Shown here piece by piece: positions 48,723 to 62,012 of a DNA stretch of 64,000 nucleotides. A program made the position numbers and the translations under genes. The notes under the pieces were generated by a model. It had not been told where the DNA came from, made no database searches, and saw only the letters and a program-made list of their open reading frames with translations. Positions within the stretch are counted from its first letter, which is position 1, and each line of letters opens with the position of its first letter. This stretch comes from Callipepla californica brunnescens (taxonomy: Eukaryota; Chordata; Aves; Galliformes; Odontophoridae), in contig JALIRH010000002.1 of NCBI GenBank assembly GCA_023055505.1, forward strand, positions 23,256,437 to 23,320,436, given 5' to 3'.

Positions 48723-51700
48723 ATTATCAAATTTTAAAATTGAATCCTATGTATTCATTTCAGGCAGGAACTTGACATATATCTGAGCTCCAAATACCTT
48801 TTATAAATCCCTAATTTAGCCCACAAAGTGTTTCGGTAAAAGGGAAGAAATTAATGTTGCCATACCCTTTCTATGCAAATGCAGAGGCAGAACTTATCTT
48901 ACCATGTGACTCTTTTAGTCTTGCTAGCATGATCTATGTATCCATCCGCATATTTAGAGCACAAAAAATTAATTCATTTAAGTATCATGATTGGGCTTTT
49001 CCTTTTCTTTCTAAGTAATTTTGCATAGATAGGGAGCCTGTATTAATGATCTAGGGTGGTTTTTGGAAATAGAACTACTCTTTATCGACAGTTGGGAGAA
49101 AGTGGGATTTTGCTTCCCTCTGCCATAGAAATTCTCTTCACAGGATGTAGATTTCTAAGCAGGAGGGGAAGACTTTCCCAGTACACCTTTATGCCAGATT
49201 TGTGAAAGGGCCTATGGCAGAAAGGGGACAGGAGCATTGCTAAGCGTAGTCTAAGAATCTGACAGCTCCTCCAAAATGTGTGAACTGCAGAGCTGAGACC
49301 TGTAATCATCTCTGTAGGAAAATTCTGGGACAACTTTACAGAATAAACTTTGAAGAATTTCTGTGTACAAATAGGCATATAGAGGACTTCTAAAAAAACA
49401 CAGATTAAAGTTCTTGTTGCTTCTGATTATAAATAATACTGAGTTATAAAAGTTACCGAGTTTTGTCAGACTACAGTAGAAGGTTGAAGTTATCTCAAAC
49501 TCCAGAAAGAAAAAATAAATTAAGGTAATTAGATTCTTTCATTTTTGAAAGTGCCAAGGGCCTTAAATGTTTGTGTTACAAATGTTGTCTTCTATTGTAG
49601 TAATTAGTGTTAAAATTACCTGCCAGCCGTGATAGTTTTCAAACAAGGCTAATAAAATATTTAAACATTTTTAAAATAACAAGCAAAACTCTTTGAAATA
49701 AGGAGACATTAGCATAAGTAAACATAATGTTGCTCTGTTGTGAAATATCTGAGAGACTTTTCCTTTTTGGAGTTATGATAATAACTGCATATTCTTCTTC
49801 AAACAGTTTCAGGTTTCAAAAGAGTGTGCCATTTCAATAGTCTGTAGTCTTTTTTTTTAACGTTTAAGACCTACATGTAGGTCCTTGTAACACTACGAAA
49901 ACAAAGATATCAAAAGTGCAAAGTCAAATCTGAGCAGAAGTTGGATTTTACCAGCGGTCTCTTTATCTGCAGTGAGAAACTAAATAACACTCAGTGCTGT
50001 GGAGAATCTTGGATCCAAATTTTGAACTGCCTCATATACCTCTAAATACTGGAAATTATCTCATTGGTGAGAGTGGGCTTTTCACTATATGTTTACATTA
50101 GCAATCTGTGGTTTGGAACCACAAAATAACACTACTTGTGCCTTATCTTTGCCTCCACAAATACACAGTCACTTCTGTGTTGGCAAAATCCTGATGCAGA
50201 ATAGCAGATGCTCTGGGCAGTCTGGTAGAAACCAGACTAATCGGTTTACAAAAAGAAAAAAAAAAAATTAGTTTGGCACTATTGCTGAAACTTTTCTGAG
50301 AGAAGAATACCTACTGGGTGCAAATTACTGGATCAGAGACTTAATATTTGTGATAAACATGAAAGGGTTATTTAGTCCAGACTGAATGGCTCCTCCTCAC
50401 AAATGAAAACAAAGTTTCTTAAAAGATGAGACACTGATGCAGATACAGGTCTCAAGCTGAATTGATGAGTATTTCCTGTTATTATCATTGTCTTCATTTG
50501 TAATAAAGTAAATATGAGTGGTTGAAAACAGAAAAGGCCACCAGAATTTTAACATTTCTGTTTTGTCCCCCACCCAGAGAAACTCAAAAGCGTATAAGAA
50601 GGTGAGAACCACTTTTGGAGATGAACTCTCCTCTTGAGGGGGTGAGTTCAGAAGTAGGTGGGCTCAAGCCTTGAGACTTTTCCTTTGTATGGATGGTTCT
50701 CATAGACAGATAAATGGCTTGCCTTTTGAGTAGGCTGTCTTTCAGAAAAGTGTTATGCTTCTAATCCTAAAATAGATTAAACTTTTTCTTCTCCAGCTTT
50801 CAAAAAAGCTGGAAAAGAAAGATGTAAAATCATCATACAAACTACTCTACCGTCCTTTGAAGGGGAATGGTAACAAATGAATGAAAAATCCAAGCCACTT
50901 TAAAAAAAACCAAAAACAACAAACAGATATACTGCCGATAGTGGCGTTCCTACCCTAGGGACAGTATTAGCACTCAAACAGACATAGATCTTCTGGGTAA
51001 CTTCTTTGTCCTTTAAGCTAACTATTGCTTTCCTACACACTCTTTGGATATGTAGAAGTGACCTTCCTTACAGCACATTTTCCACAGATCTCAAATCTGT
51101 GAATGCCGTGGCCCTCTCTCTGCAACTTCATAGGTATCTTCCTGAACTGCACATAATCTCAGGGAATATTAGTCCCTTGACTGTGTCAGTATGACACAGA
51201 AACAACTCACAGTGTTTCTATGCCCTTGAAGTTCCAATCTCTCCCTTCTAAGAAGTATTGCCTTGTACCTGAAATGTTCTGTTCCTGTTCAATGAATGCA
51301 TGATACTTCCTGTTTAACAATGGACAGTAATGAAATATATGATTAAAATAACTTTGCTTAGTCACTGAACTCTCCAGCCATCTTTATAACATTTCTTTAA
51401 TTGCATGAGAATGCTGTATGTCCATTATTTGGAAATATTACAGCTGTTAATCCAGTGAGATGAGGATGAATGAATGAATGTCTCTCTTTTACTAAATTGA
51501 AGTGAGCATTCTCCTTCACTCCCACACAGAAGTCAAATATGAGTTTATGTAGGTCTGTTGTGTTTCATTACAGGTGGGTTTTCTACTAGGCACATAGCAG
51601 AGTGAAGCATAATGGAACTGAGTGAACAATTGGATTTTACTGTGCCCTGCTGTTAATGTTATTTTAGATATTGGTCATGCAACTGCTCCAGGGATGCTAA

Positions 51701-52639
51701 GCTCAATCCATTTCTAGGATATAGTAATTACTTACTGGAGTATTTTGCTCAGGATCTGCACAAATGTTATTTACTCTCTAGTGACATGGAAGAACTAAGT
51801 TAATCCATATCTCTCTACAAAGTATTGAACTGTTTAACCTGATGCAGCACATTCCTTTGCTGATTTTTCCCCTCCCTGTTCTCAGATTTTTAAATGGGAT
51901 TATAGAAGACATTTATATACCTATATGTATTCCTATCTGTAGTATTATATAGTTTTATGGGTTTTGTTTGTTTGTTTGTTTGTTTGTTAATATAAAGACT
52001 TTAATTCACCAAATATACTTACGGGTGTATGGCATAATACAATAAATGCAATTTTCTGTTACAAGTGAGATGGTAGACAAGAAGTCCGTAGTAAAGCTCT
52101 AAACTTGTAACTCTACCTCAAGAAATGTAAAGAAAATTCAGCAGCAGGAACTAATATTGCAATCTATAAAAAAGTTCTAAATGTAGCAGCAACTTTTCCT
52201 GATTTTAGAAATCAAGAATGCTGGGAAATTCAAGATACACACATCTGAAATTGTCAGCTGTGAACCAGGGCAGTATTTTGTTCCAGTTCCACCAATAAGG
52301 CTCAAGAGAGATTATAAATGTTCTAGTCATTGATAGTGCTTAAAAGTAATTAAGGGCTTTGTAATCATTTTTGTGGCTGATGTCCAAGGCTGCTAAATGT
52401 GTATACTTTGGGGAATAAAAACTTAATGTCTATTCTGGAAGTAACTTGGCTCTTTAAATGACTCAAAATATTGGTAATAATTTTAATTCACATCCATTAT
52501 CTTATTTTCAAGAACCAGTAAGCACCTATGCTCTGAAAGCTTGACTTTTGCAATGCAACACTCAAAAATAGAGGACCATAACGTATATTTTTAGTGCTGA
52601 ATATACTTAGAATGCATATGCAGACAATAATGAATTGGG
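48723..52639. other. AT-rich DNA, no gene seen
   Basis: About 3.9 kb without a recognised gene. Open frames at 49082-49378 minus and 50089-50271 plus show no domain. A small hairpin (ccagctttcaaaaaagctgg) lies near 50795, and a (GTTT)n repeat at 51961-51988 is listed separately. Confidence 0.4.
51961..51988. repeat. (GTTT)n microsatellite
   Basis: Six to seven GTTT units after a short GTTTT start. Confidence 0.93.
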
Positions 52640-52812
52640 AGGAGCTGTTGAGAATAGAGGGTTGTGAGGAGATCTTATCAATGCTTACAAATATCTAAAG
52701 AGTGGTCAAATGGATGGGGCCAGACTCTTTTTGGTGGTGCTCAGTGATAGGACTATAGGCAATGGGTACAAATTGGAACACAGGAAGTTCTATATGAACA
52801 TGATGAAAGGTT
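52640..52812 (+). mobile_element. CR1 LINE fragment lacking its 3' end
   Basis: The stretch matches the region around the end of CR1 ORF2 (gtgaggagatcttatcaatg, tacaaatatctaaagag, ggggccagactctttttgg, tgataggactataggcaatg). It stops near 52812, before the 3' UTR and tail, where another CR1 copy begins. CR1 insertions normally keep the 3' end, so the missing end suggests later deletion or replacement at the junction. Confidence 0.8.
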
Positions 52813-52839
52813 TAGAGGACAAGAGATATTAGGAATGTA

Positions 52840-53174
52840 GGCCTTATGTAGGCCCATAGATCCTTACCAGGAGCAGAGAGGCAACACTGAGCTCTGTTCT
52901 CTGGCGACAGCAACAGGACCTGAGAACAGCATGGAGCTGCATCAGGGGAAGGGCAGGTTAGGGATAGGTTCTGCATCAGAGGGCAGTGGGCATAGAACAG
53001 GCTGCCAGGGCATTGGGCATTGTCCCGAGCTTCTGGAGCTCAGGAAATACTTGAATAGTGCATTCAGAAATGTGGTTTGAACTTCGAGTGGTCTTGCAGG
53101 GAGCCAGGAGTTGAAGTGAATGGTTATTGCCGATCTCTTCCACCTCAGGATATTCTACAATTCTGTGATTTTGT
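52840..53174 (+). mobile_element. CR1 LINE, 5'-truncated copy of a different subfamily
   Basis: The copy runs from about 52840 through ctctggcgacagcaacagga, catggagctgcatcagggga, catagaacaggctgccaggg and ggtcttgcagggagccagga to a degraded tail (attctacaattctgtgattt). The same blocks occur on the minus strand at 61272-61540, so the two copies belong to the same or close CR1 subfamilies. It repeats the same part of CR1 as the fragment just upstream, which shows these are two separate insertions. Confidence 0.88.
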
Positions 53175-56100
53175 AGCTGTTTCCCCCATATTCTTGCATC
53201 CTATTTCAAGGGGAAGGTTGAAACATTCCCTCCTTGACATCTGTTTCCCGTGTTCTGGAAACAGTTCACTGCTGGGTAGAGGAGATAACTACGTCATACA
53301 TGGGCTTCCTGACAGTGATAGTGAGGTCAATAAATCCTTTTGTGAGGCACGTATGACATGTTCCTCTGCTTAGTTCTCCAGTTCTTAGAGACTTCATCTG
53401 CGTGTTTCTCATCAAGTAGCATAACCTGGATTATTTCTAGCTCCCTAGTGGCAATTAGATGCACACTCATACTCAATGCTGCTGACAATTTCATTCAAAT
53501 GGATTTATTTCCTTTCACTGTATTACAGATAATCCTTATGCCCATAGATGCTTCTTTGTATGTATTCTTGCAGATGTCTTTTTAACTTTAAAATATTCCT
53601 GTCTGCACAATTGCATCTACACTTATTTTTAATTAGAAACTCAATATAAAGAAAACTAATGAAGATAGTGTTCATGTCATCTGCATCCCACATTACAATG
53701 GTTTTAACTAAAATAAGAAATGTTTTCTGCTGCAGATGGATAAAACTTTCAGGCCACTGATTTTCACTTGAAACTTCTGTTTGGTGTTGTGTGTATTCAT
53801 GACAGATCCTTTGTGCAAAGATATATTTTTTTTTTTGCCCATGTAAATTCTAGCTTCTGCAGATGTTACCAGAAATGATAAGAAGAATCTTCCTGCCTCC
53901 TTTCAATCCAATCACCACAATCTTGTACTATTAAAAAAAAAAAAAAAATTAGAAAACCATTCATGATTACATAACTGAATGAAGTACTACTCATTCCTAT
54001 TGTATTTACTGAGATTGCTCAGTGAAGTTTCTTTGCCTTAAAACTGACACTTCTGGAGTCCTTGCATTCTTCTGATGATTTACTTGTTTTTCTTTATGTC
54101 AGTAATTCATTGTGTCACTGAATGTACTTCTGAACTTTAGTTATCCTGCTCTCTTAGAACCTTGACTTCCTGATGTGGTATGTGCCCTCCCACTTTCAGT
54201 TACAAGGAAACACATCTCCAATATGTTTTAGTAGGATGGGAAGTCTTACAGTGAGAAATCTGAAAATGTAAACAATTGTGAGGATAAGAATGCATGCTTT
54301 TCCTTAAGCAGCAGAATAAATCACTACTTACCTCCTTGAAGAGCAGTGCAATTGCACCTAGATGAATGGTATCATATATTGTTATTAAAGTGATACACAG
54401 GAAATACATCCCTGGCCACTAATACATATAAAAACTGTGGCTTATCTTGTTCTGAACTAAGATACATAGAAATTTTTTAAAGTTAGAGGTCCATGCAAAT
54501 TTATATTAGAATATGTTAGCCAGTATTTCTGTAATTAAGGCATGACAATTTAAATACAGAGAACTGCAGCTTACCTTATTCACTACAGGAAAGTAATATT
54601 CCTACATTTTTAATACACAGCCTCATTCATAATCTGTATGATCCATGCATGAAATTATTTAAGTATAAAGGAAAAACAAAAGAATTACAGAGTTAAGATA
54701 GTGTAAAGCTAAGAAAAAATGCAAACCACAGAGTTGAAAAGAAGGATGTATGTGAATTTACGGTAAAAATGGGGAAGAATTCAAAAACATTAAGAGAATA
54801 AAAGCTTTAAGAGGACTGTGGGATTCAAGAGAGTGACATGATTAAGCTACTTACTAAAGCATATTAATTATCTGTTTATTTACCTTACTATTTACAAACA
54901 GGCAAGAAGAACCATTCATGATCTGGACAGAAATGGTGGGAAGAAGGTCTGGGAGGGAGCAAGTGGTGGTCATAAAAAAGAGCTGACAAACAGAGGCACG
55001 TTCTTCTAGCCAGATCACTCCGAAGGCTCCTTGGATGTATTGCACCATCTTTAGTGAGCGAGCTTTATTTCAGGTGGAAACCAGATTCCCAAGGAGCATA
55101 AGTGTTGGCTAGTGGTTCTAATCTATGCAGCCTCTGCATTGTGTTTTTCTCCTTACTGAGGTTTTCCATCCCAAAGAAACTGCCATGCTTGAGCATATAG
55201 AAAATGTAGTCTGGTGGACAATGACAAAAGGTAAATCTGTACATGAGATCAGGTTGATATAGTGTTATGGATATCCTAATTGTCAAATTGAGTGTTAGTA
55301 GAAGAGAATCAAAAGTCCATTCCATTACCACTGTAATCACAAGATTTAGTTCCTCTTAAAAAAAAAAAAAGTAGTCTTTCATTGTCTTAACTTTCATTTT
55401 TGAGACTATTTAGCTAGAAATTTGCTATATAATTAATTGGGAAATAATAAACCAAATTACTATTAAAAATTATCATAAAACCTGTGCACTTAATATATTT
55501 TCATTAAATCTCTTTGGTGTTCTATTTTTTCCCTTTATCAGGTCTTCCAATTAACTCTGTCTCTATGACATCCTTCTGCCCTTCTGCCCAGCATTAACAG
55601 TCTCCAGAAATTTGTGGGTATCGGGAGACTCTTAGCTTTATGTTTGATCAGAAAAGTGAAATCGGGAGCTGTTTAATGTATTCTCCTGTCTCTTGACCTT
55701 TTCACAAGAAATGAAACGTGAAAGATGCACAGCTATCTCTGAACACTGATGAAGGTAGCACTTGAGCTGAGGTGAGGAAAAAGAAAAAAACTAGACTGCA
55801 GAGTTGAAAGAAAAAAAAAGTGTTATACTTTACTTCCACTATCAAAGCCCTTGTTATTTCAAATTTAATTGCATGCAGCAATGTAAAACACATTTTATCT
55901 CTTCTTTTTACCTTTTCCAGTTCTTTTTATTTACATGCTACTCTTGGACCTTGTCTTTTATGGCAAGTACCTCTGAAATTAAGGGCAGATTTGTTGTCCT
56001 CACTGACTTCAGAACTGAGCCTTGGATGCATGAGATCAAATCTCATATGTGCAAAAAGTAGTGACGTAGAATTTGAGGAAAAAAAATATTTACTAGCCAA

Positions 56101-58273
56101 ACATTGCCCTGAAAATTATAAAAGCTACATTTCCTACATCACTCCCACACAATGTTTTTATCTTAAACCTCTGTTTTAGTCATGTAAATTGTAAGATAAA
56201 ATTATACTTCTACACGGTGTTATTAAGATCTCTTTGCTCAAAAAATCTCTTGCCTGTTTTTTCTCTTCTAGAGGGCAAGAAGTTCTAATGGAACTACAGT
56301 CTTTGCAATAGATAGTTCCAATAGATACTCCTCAATAATCAGAAGCATTTTTTCAGAACTTAAGTAATAATTTTCCTAATAGAATTTGTGTTATGCCACA
56401 GAAACACAATAAATTAATAAATGAATGGCAAATGCATTCCCCAAATTGATTGCATATTTATAATTCTCACTGATCCACATGATACAGTAAAAGAGGGCTG
56501 AGGAAAAATTACTGCCTTTTCAACAAAAGTTACCATCAAAATCTGCTGTTGTCCTAAGAAATAATCACAACCAAAGTGTCCAGAAGTCAAACACTTGGCA
56601 TTCAGCTGAAGATATCTGGTTCCTAGTGCCATCCCTAGGCTGAAAATTATTTCATATTTTGAACTGGAAGTGAGACTCTTACTGTGGAAGAGAGAGTTAA
56701 TTAAATTCTAAGGGGATTGAATAGAAATGGCAGCTCTCTTCAGGAACTACAGTCTGTTTATATAAAATATCAGTGACTTGGCCTTCTAAGCATCACAGTT
56801 CTAGAAAAAAAAATTGTAAGAAAACTGAGTGTGCTGAAGCAGAACACTGAAATTTGATGTTCTTGCCCAAGGGTCTTTCAGGAAGTTTTGAGGTGATCAG
56901 ATAGAAGATATCTTAGTGGACATCTGTTCTGTACATTTCAGAGTAGTTTCTGTAGCAGTCTTTCAATTCTGGAGACATTGACACTTTCTGAGGACATTGC
57001 TGGAATCTTTCAAACCCTACAATAAGAGAGTGTGTTTTTCTGGTCACTGAAAGGCTACTGCTATCATCAAGGTGCCTTATAGATGACTTCTGCTTAGAAA
57101 TGTGGAATATTTCTTTTTCATAGCTGTGTTTTTTAGATCAAAAGTGATACTAATGTTTTCTTCTGCAATCTGATTATCATTATGCTGATCTTCATCTCTT
57201 TTTCCCATTCCTAGCTTGTAGACTTTATCAGTTCCATATGGGCAATCTGGTGACAGGTGACAGCAGCTTTCTCCACTTCAGCTTGTATTTTTATTAGAAA
57301 AAACAAACCTGATTCATTAATCAATATTAAAGATTAATTAGACTGCAAGGAAAATGAACCATGAGTGATTAATCACACACTGAATCTCTTGGTGGTCTTG
57401 TAATAGTGTCTGACTCTTTAGCACTACTAATTGCTTTGTGTTCTCCTGCCCTTTATTAATGGTATGTAAAAAGCCATCAACATATGTATAAATTCTCTCA
57501 ATTCCTGTATGTATGTGTTTACATAGACAAAGTGAGAATATTCAGCCAACACTGTTCTAGTTCCAAAGCTGCTATAGATGCTCACCTGGCCAGAATCTTG
57601 GCAGATGTTATGAATAAGGCCTGGCCCATTTTTTATTTCTGGAAAATGAACAGATTCATTGTTCTCTTTACAAAGTTGAAAAACAAACTGGATATTTTTT
57701 TCTTCACAAAGTACTTGGCCAAAGAGCACGTAGTTCTGTATCAGAAAAATGAGCAACTTCACTGTTTTATCATGTGTTTGGCCAATAAATATAGAGTCAT
57801 ATAAAAGTCAGAAACTTGTGAAAAGATTGGGATTTGCTTTTGGTTTAGGAAAAATATGGCCACAAAGTAGTGAGAGAGATAGAGATGTTGGTACAGACAA
57901 ACTCAGAATTTAACAGATGTTGATGAAACTGAAACAGTTCATTAATGAGAAATAAATGACTTCATTGTTACCCAAGTTGTCTTTATTTTTTTTTTGTGTG
58001 TTTTCAGCACTTAACCTTCATTGATAACCCTCTTTTATCGATTTGAGTGTCTAAACACTACAAATATACCCCAAATGATACAAGGATACAAGACAGATTC
58101 AATAGCTGAATTTAAGTTATTTAATCTCACAGACATTACTTTCTATTAAAATAGATGTTTAGTAGGCAATTCTTGTCATATTTTACAGCCAGTAAAATGT
58201 GGCCTTTGGTATGCAGTAAAGATTTATTTTTTTGTTTTTGGAAAAGTAAACGTTAGTTAAAATGAACAGTTTT
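53175..58273. other. AT-rich DNA, no gene seen
   Basis: About 5.1 kb with poly-T (about 53826-53837) and poly-A (53933-53948, 55358-55370) tracts but no gene. The pairs 55804-56179 (two plus frames) and 57484-57804 plus against 57427-57762 minus are the longest frames. The second pair overlaps on opposite strands. None has a recognisable domain. Confidence 0.4.
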
Positions 58274-58298
58274 ATCACACACACACACACACACACAA
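58274..58298. repeat. (CA)n microsatellite
   Basis: About twelve CA dinucleotides. Confidence 0.95.
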
Positions 58299-59049
58299 TT
58301 CAGATTCACAATTATGCTGTAAATTTAATATTTTCATATTTTGTGTCAGATCTTTCAGGTCCTTGTGGTAGATTATTTTCTTTAAAGAACACCAGGACTG
58401 GGAAAATGATTTATTTGAAAATAAGAAAACTGTGAGTAGACAGCATCTCTTTCAGACAAATAAAGTTAAGAAACACATCTTTCCATAGAACCTTTAAGTC
58501 AGAGGACACATTCTTGCTTTCTTTTCTGATTTCACTCAATGTAATGAAAGAAAGTATTTGTGATAGTTACTGCACAGCAGACTTCCGTGCAGCCTGTCAG
58601 CCTATACAAGATTTCAGAAATTGTTATTTCTACGATGTTTCATTGGCAGAAGTTGAGGCTGAGTGAACATTTTAAACAAATCAGGTATGGATTTCCAGAC
58701 AATGGATTTTATTTATCAGCTGATATAGATAAGCTGAGTAACAAAATGCCCAGTGAGGCTTTGTGACAACCTGTGTCTCTAATCTGCTGCACTGTTTTGT
58801 TATTTATTTTTTTTTATTTTTTTCATTTTTTTCAAAGCTCCCCTAGTATCTAACAGTCTCTCCTCACATGGACAGAAGATGTTCAATACTTGTAACCAGC
58901 CTCTGCTCTGAAACTTGTCCCCTGCTTCCACAACAGAAACTGACAAAGTCAGAGAAGATGAGAGCAAAGACACAAAATGATCATGAGTTTAATGGCAGGT
59001 ATAGCCTTCTTCACATACTCTGTATTTATCACTGGATGGAGTGTTTAAT
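58299..59049. other. AT-rich DNA, no gene seen
   Basis: No gene recognised. A T-rich low-complexity patch lies at about 58798-58836. Confidence 0.4.
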
Positions 59050-59275
59050 GGGGCTGCCCAGAGACCCATCCAGACATGTCTTGAACACTTCCAAGGATGA
59101 GACATCTGTGACTTCTCTGGGTAACCTGTTCCGGCACCTCGTAACTCTCAGTGAAAAATTTCACCAGGACATCTAATCCAAATGTCCCTTCTTTTAGTTT
59201 AAAACCATTCCCCCTTTTTCTGTCACTAACTTCTCATGTAAAAAGTAGTTTTCTCTCATTTCTGTAAGCTCCCTC
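59050..59275 (-). mobile_element. CR1 LINE fragment, minus strand
   Basis: Antisense CR1 blocks run from gggctgcccagagacccatc through acatgtcttgaacacttcca, ctctgggtaacctgttccgg and aatttcaccaggacatctaa to ttagtttaaaaccattcccc and a ctgtcactaac segment. This is the region coding the end of ORF2 read backwards. The 3' UTR and tail expected at its left edge are missing or too diverged to see. Confidence 0.85.
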
Positions 59276-59280
59276 TAAGA

Positions 59281-59363
59281 AGTGAAAAGTAATTTAATAG
59301 TTGCTTCTTTTGTAGTTTCCGTAGAAATAAATAGGAGGCATTACTTTTGGACTGACCTACATA
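59281..59363 (+). mobile_element. mariner-type 3' terminal repeat, solo end or MITE-like remnant
   Basis: The sequence aaataggaggcattactttt, followed by ggactgacctaca, matches the terminus of the mariner relic at 47257-47292 and closes near a TA. Upstream, a weak aaaagtaattt motif at 59285-59295 could be a degraded inverted partner, which would make this an approximately 80-bp internally deleted derivative, but that reading is weak. It abuts the CR1 fragment at 59050-59275. Confidence 0.55.
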
Positions 59364-61128
59364 TCAGTCTCTGATTCTGTGTGATTTGTTACTCTTCTAT
59401 TTCTCTCTTCAAAGATAAAATAATAAAAAAAAAACCAAACAGATGAGTTGGTGTAATTGGTGGGTTAACTGTAGAGAATGGCACAAAGCTCTCCATCATG
59501 GTGACACAACATTGCAGTAGTTAGGCTTGAAACAAGACAGGAACATATTTTGTCCCTAGACTAGGAGCGGCTTAATTGGAAGTAATAAAAAAATACAAAT
59601 TTTAGAAACATTTATTATTGACCTTGTCCTTGGTAAACTCATTTCTTCTCACAAAGCTAAAGCCAAAATCTGACAGCAACCTTCCATACACAAGGGAGAG
59701 GATTTACATAAAAAGACAGAACAAGACAGAACTACAGGTGACAAAAGCTGCTTTATAGGATTCCATTAATCTGGACCCTAGCATGATAATTAACACTGAC
59801 AGATAATTATACTTGTTTAGATAAGGAAGAAATTTTGATTGGTTAAATTGTGTTGCCCAAACACGTAGTGCACTGCAGATGCTTTTGTTTCTCTGATAGG
59901 GTGGTAGTCATTAACTCCTTATTCTCTGATTCTTAGTTTTCAGCTCTAGTCCATCCACTCTAATGCTTCATGCTGTAAAATGAATTTGTTGGTGCAGTTT
60001 CAGAGGTCTACCTGCTTTACTGTTCATTCAAAAAAATGAGATTACTGATGTCTTAGAAATGATAAATTTCATAAAATTACACGTTGCTTTTCTGTATAAT
60101 ATCTGAAATCACAAAATTATGCAGAGTAACTTTGAACTGTCATAAATCTGTGAACTGCCTTAAATCCTTTTATAGGGTAGTCAAATGCACATCTCATTTA
60201 AAGCAATGTCACATACAGTCTGTCAATGTATACCTGATACAGTGCATTTTCCGCACACAAAAGCTCTCAATATCTTTCCCCTTACATATATATATTGTAA
60301 TACTTGTCTGTTTGACTTAAAATAAGTACTACATATACAGATTTCCATGTCAAGAAGGTCATGTAAGTTAAAGTGTTTATACTTGGTTCATTACCATTTC
60401 TTGCTTTGCATGTATTTTCTTTCTACACAGTATGGGTATTCCTTCAATTCACCTCCTTGTTCTGATTGCTACAGTCCACTCCATCTGTATACTGTAGCTA
60501 TTCACCTTTTTTTTCCCCAAAAGCAGAATCAAAGGAAAAATGAAGAGACGATATATCTCCTCCCAGTGATACTGCTCATTTTCAGTGTTCCTTGTACTCA
60601 GACCATACTCTTCATAGGTTGACTGCTTTCCTTAGGCTAGATGTAAATAGGAGAGGTATCAGACACTTCCAGCTTCTTTTACTCTGAAAGTTACTGCCAC
60701 AGGCTTTTTTTTTCCAGTGAATAACTTCAAATTACATGTGAACGCTAAGAGCTTCTCTACTTACAGTAGAGGAATAAGAGAGTTCTTCAGCCATGCTTTA
60801 AAGCTTCAGCAGAAACCATAAAAGCCCAGGTATATGAAGGAGTAAACAAATACATCAGTAATATTGCCTCAGGAGGAATGGAGCACCATGGAGCAAAAAA
60901 CCTAAGTTCTTCTGAAGTATTTGATGACAAAACCAGACCTAACAACTGCAGTAAGGGTTTCATGACACTTTGGGTAGAATTCAATAATTTAAATATTGGC
61001 ATCTAGCATTAGTTTTGATTCCCTAAGGCAACCAAGCCATTGAATGCATTTGGTTGATAGAGAATAAAAACGTTCTGCAGTGGCAGAGAGAGGTCATGTA
61101 CCAGGAACCTAGTAATACTTATATACAG

Positions 61129-61130
<2 letters not shown>
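59364..61130. other. AT-rich DNA, no gene seen
   Basis: About 1.8 kb with no recognised gene. Frames at 60084-60320 and 60347-60622 plus and 60787-61002 minus show no domain. Confidence 0.4.

Positions 61131-61160
<30 letters not shown>
61131..61160. repeat. (AAT)n microsatellite
   Basis: Ten AAT/ATA triplets. On the plus strand they encode an isoleucine run in the frame 61054-61395, which is not a gene. Confidence 0.95.
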
Positions 61161-61554
61161 TCCATTCAGCACTTTTTGGATTTTATTCCTTACATGCTTT
61201 ACTTCCCTAATTGTTTCTCCAAATATTGGTAATCAAGGTTTAAACCCTTCTATGTTCAAATGTTTTATTTCTAATCGTAGAATTATCCAAGTTGGAAGGG
61301 GCCCACAAGAATCATGGAGTCCAAATCCTGGCTCCACACAGGGCCACTTGAAGCTCAAACTACATTTCTGTGACTGGAGTCCAAACACCTGTTGAACTCC
61401 ACCAGCTTGAGGCCATACTACCCTGGGGAGCCTGTTCCGTGCCCACCACACTGTGGTGAAGAACCTTCTCCTAAACCCCACCTGACACTCCCCTGATGCA
61501 GCTCCATGCCTTTTCCTTGGTGCCTGTTACTGTCACCAAAGAGCTGTAGAGCTG

Positions 61555-61950
61555 CACCTCTTTGCTGTAGAACAACTAATCTGCCTCTTCATCCTGGTTA
61601 GGCAGTCTATTACAGACCCCCATCAGGATGTCCACCTTGCTGGCACTCCTCTGATCCTTACCCCCAGAGATACAACTTTAGCCAGCCCCAAGCTCAATGA
61701 CATCAAAGCACTCTCTGCCATAGAGAGCCATGCCACCACCACTCCCTCCTTGCCTGTCCCTTCCAAAGATCTTGTAGCTATCCACTACAGCACTCCAGTC
61801 ACAGGAGCCATCCCACCTTGTTTCCATAATGGCAACTAAGTCATAGTTTGCCTGCTGCACAATGGCTTAAAGCTCCTCCTGTTTGTTGCCCATGCTGTGT
61901 GCATTGGTGTAGCTGCACTTAATCTGAGCCTCCTGCTTCATCCCCAGTTC
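61555..61950 (-). pseudogene. CR1 ORF2 fragment: N-terminal APE-type endonuclease domain
   Basis: ORF2 of CR1 begins with an apurinic-type endonuclease that nicks target DNA to prime reverse transcription. The minus strand encodes KCSYTNAHSMGNKQEEL with the catalytic-site Asn (codon at 61903-61905), a stop, then ANYDLVAIMETRWDGSCDWS with the catalytic Glu (codon at 61822-61824). Next come YKIFGRDRQGGSGGGMALYG and, after a stop and frameshift near 61678, a RLPNQDEEAD segment equivalent to the usual YRPPNQDEE. The domain is cut before its Asp/His catalytic residues. Several stops make it non-functional. Confidence 0.88.
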
Positions 61951-62012
61951 CATTATTGTTCCCATAGGCTCATCTCTAATAGGGCTGGTTTTATACCCTT
62001 CCCCCTTCATAC

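Noticed and set aside
53077..53373. 98-codon plus frame
   Set aside because: Its first third is the 3' UTR of the CR1 copy at 52840-53174. The remainder has no domain.
55804..56179. Two overlapping plus-strand frames of 85 and 119 codons
   Set aside because: Different frames over one AT-rich stretch, with no domain or conserved motif recognisable.
57427..57804. Overlapping frames of 111 (minus) and 106 (plus) codons
   Set aside because: Opposite-strand frames over the same DNA, neither with a domain, and no splice or promoter context. Probably chance.
61054..61395. 113-codon plus frame with an isoleucine run
   Set aside because: The run is the AAT microsatellite, and its end is antisense CR1 3' UTR.
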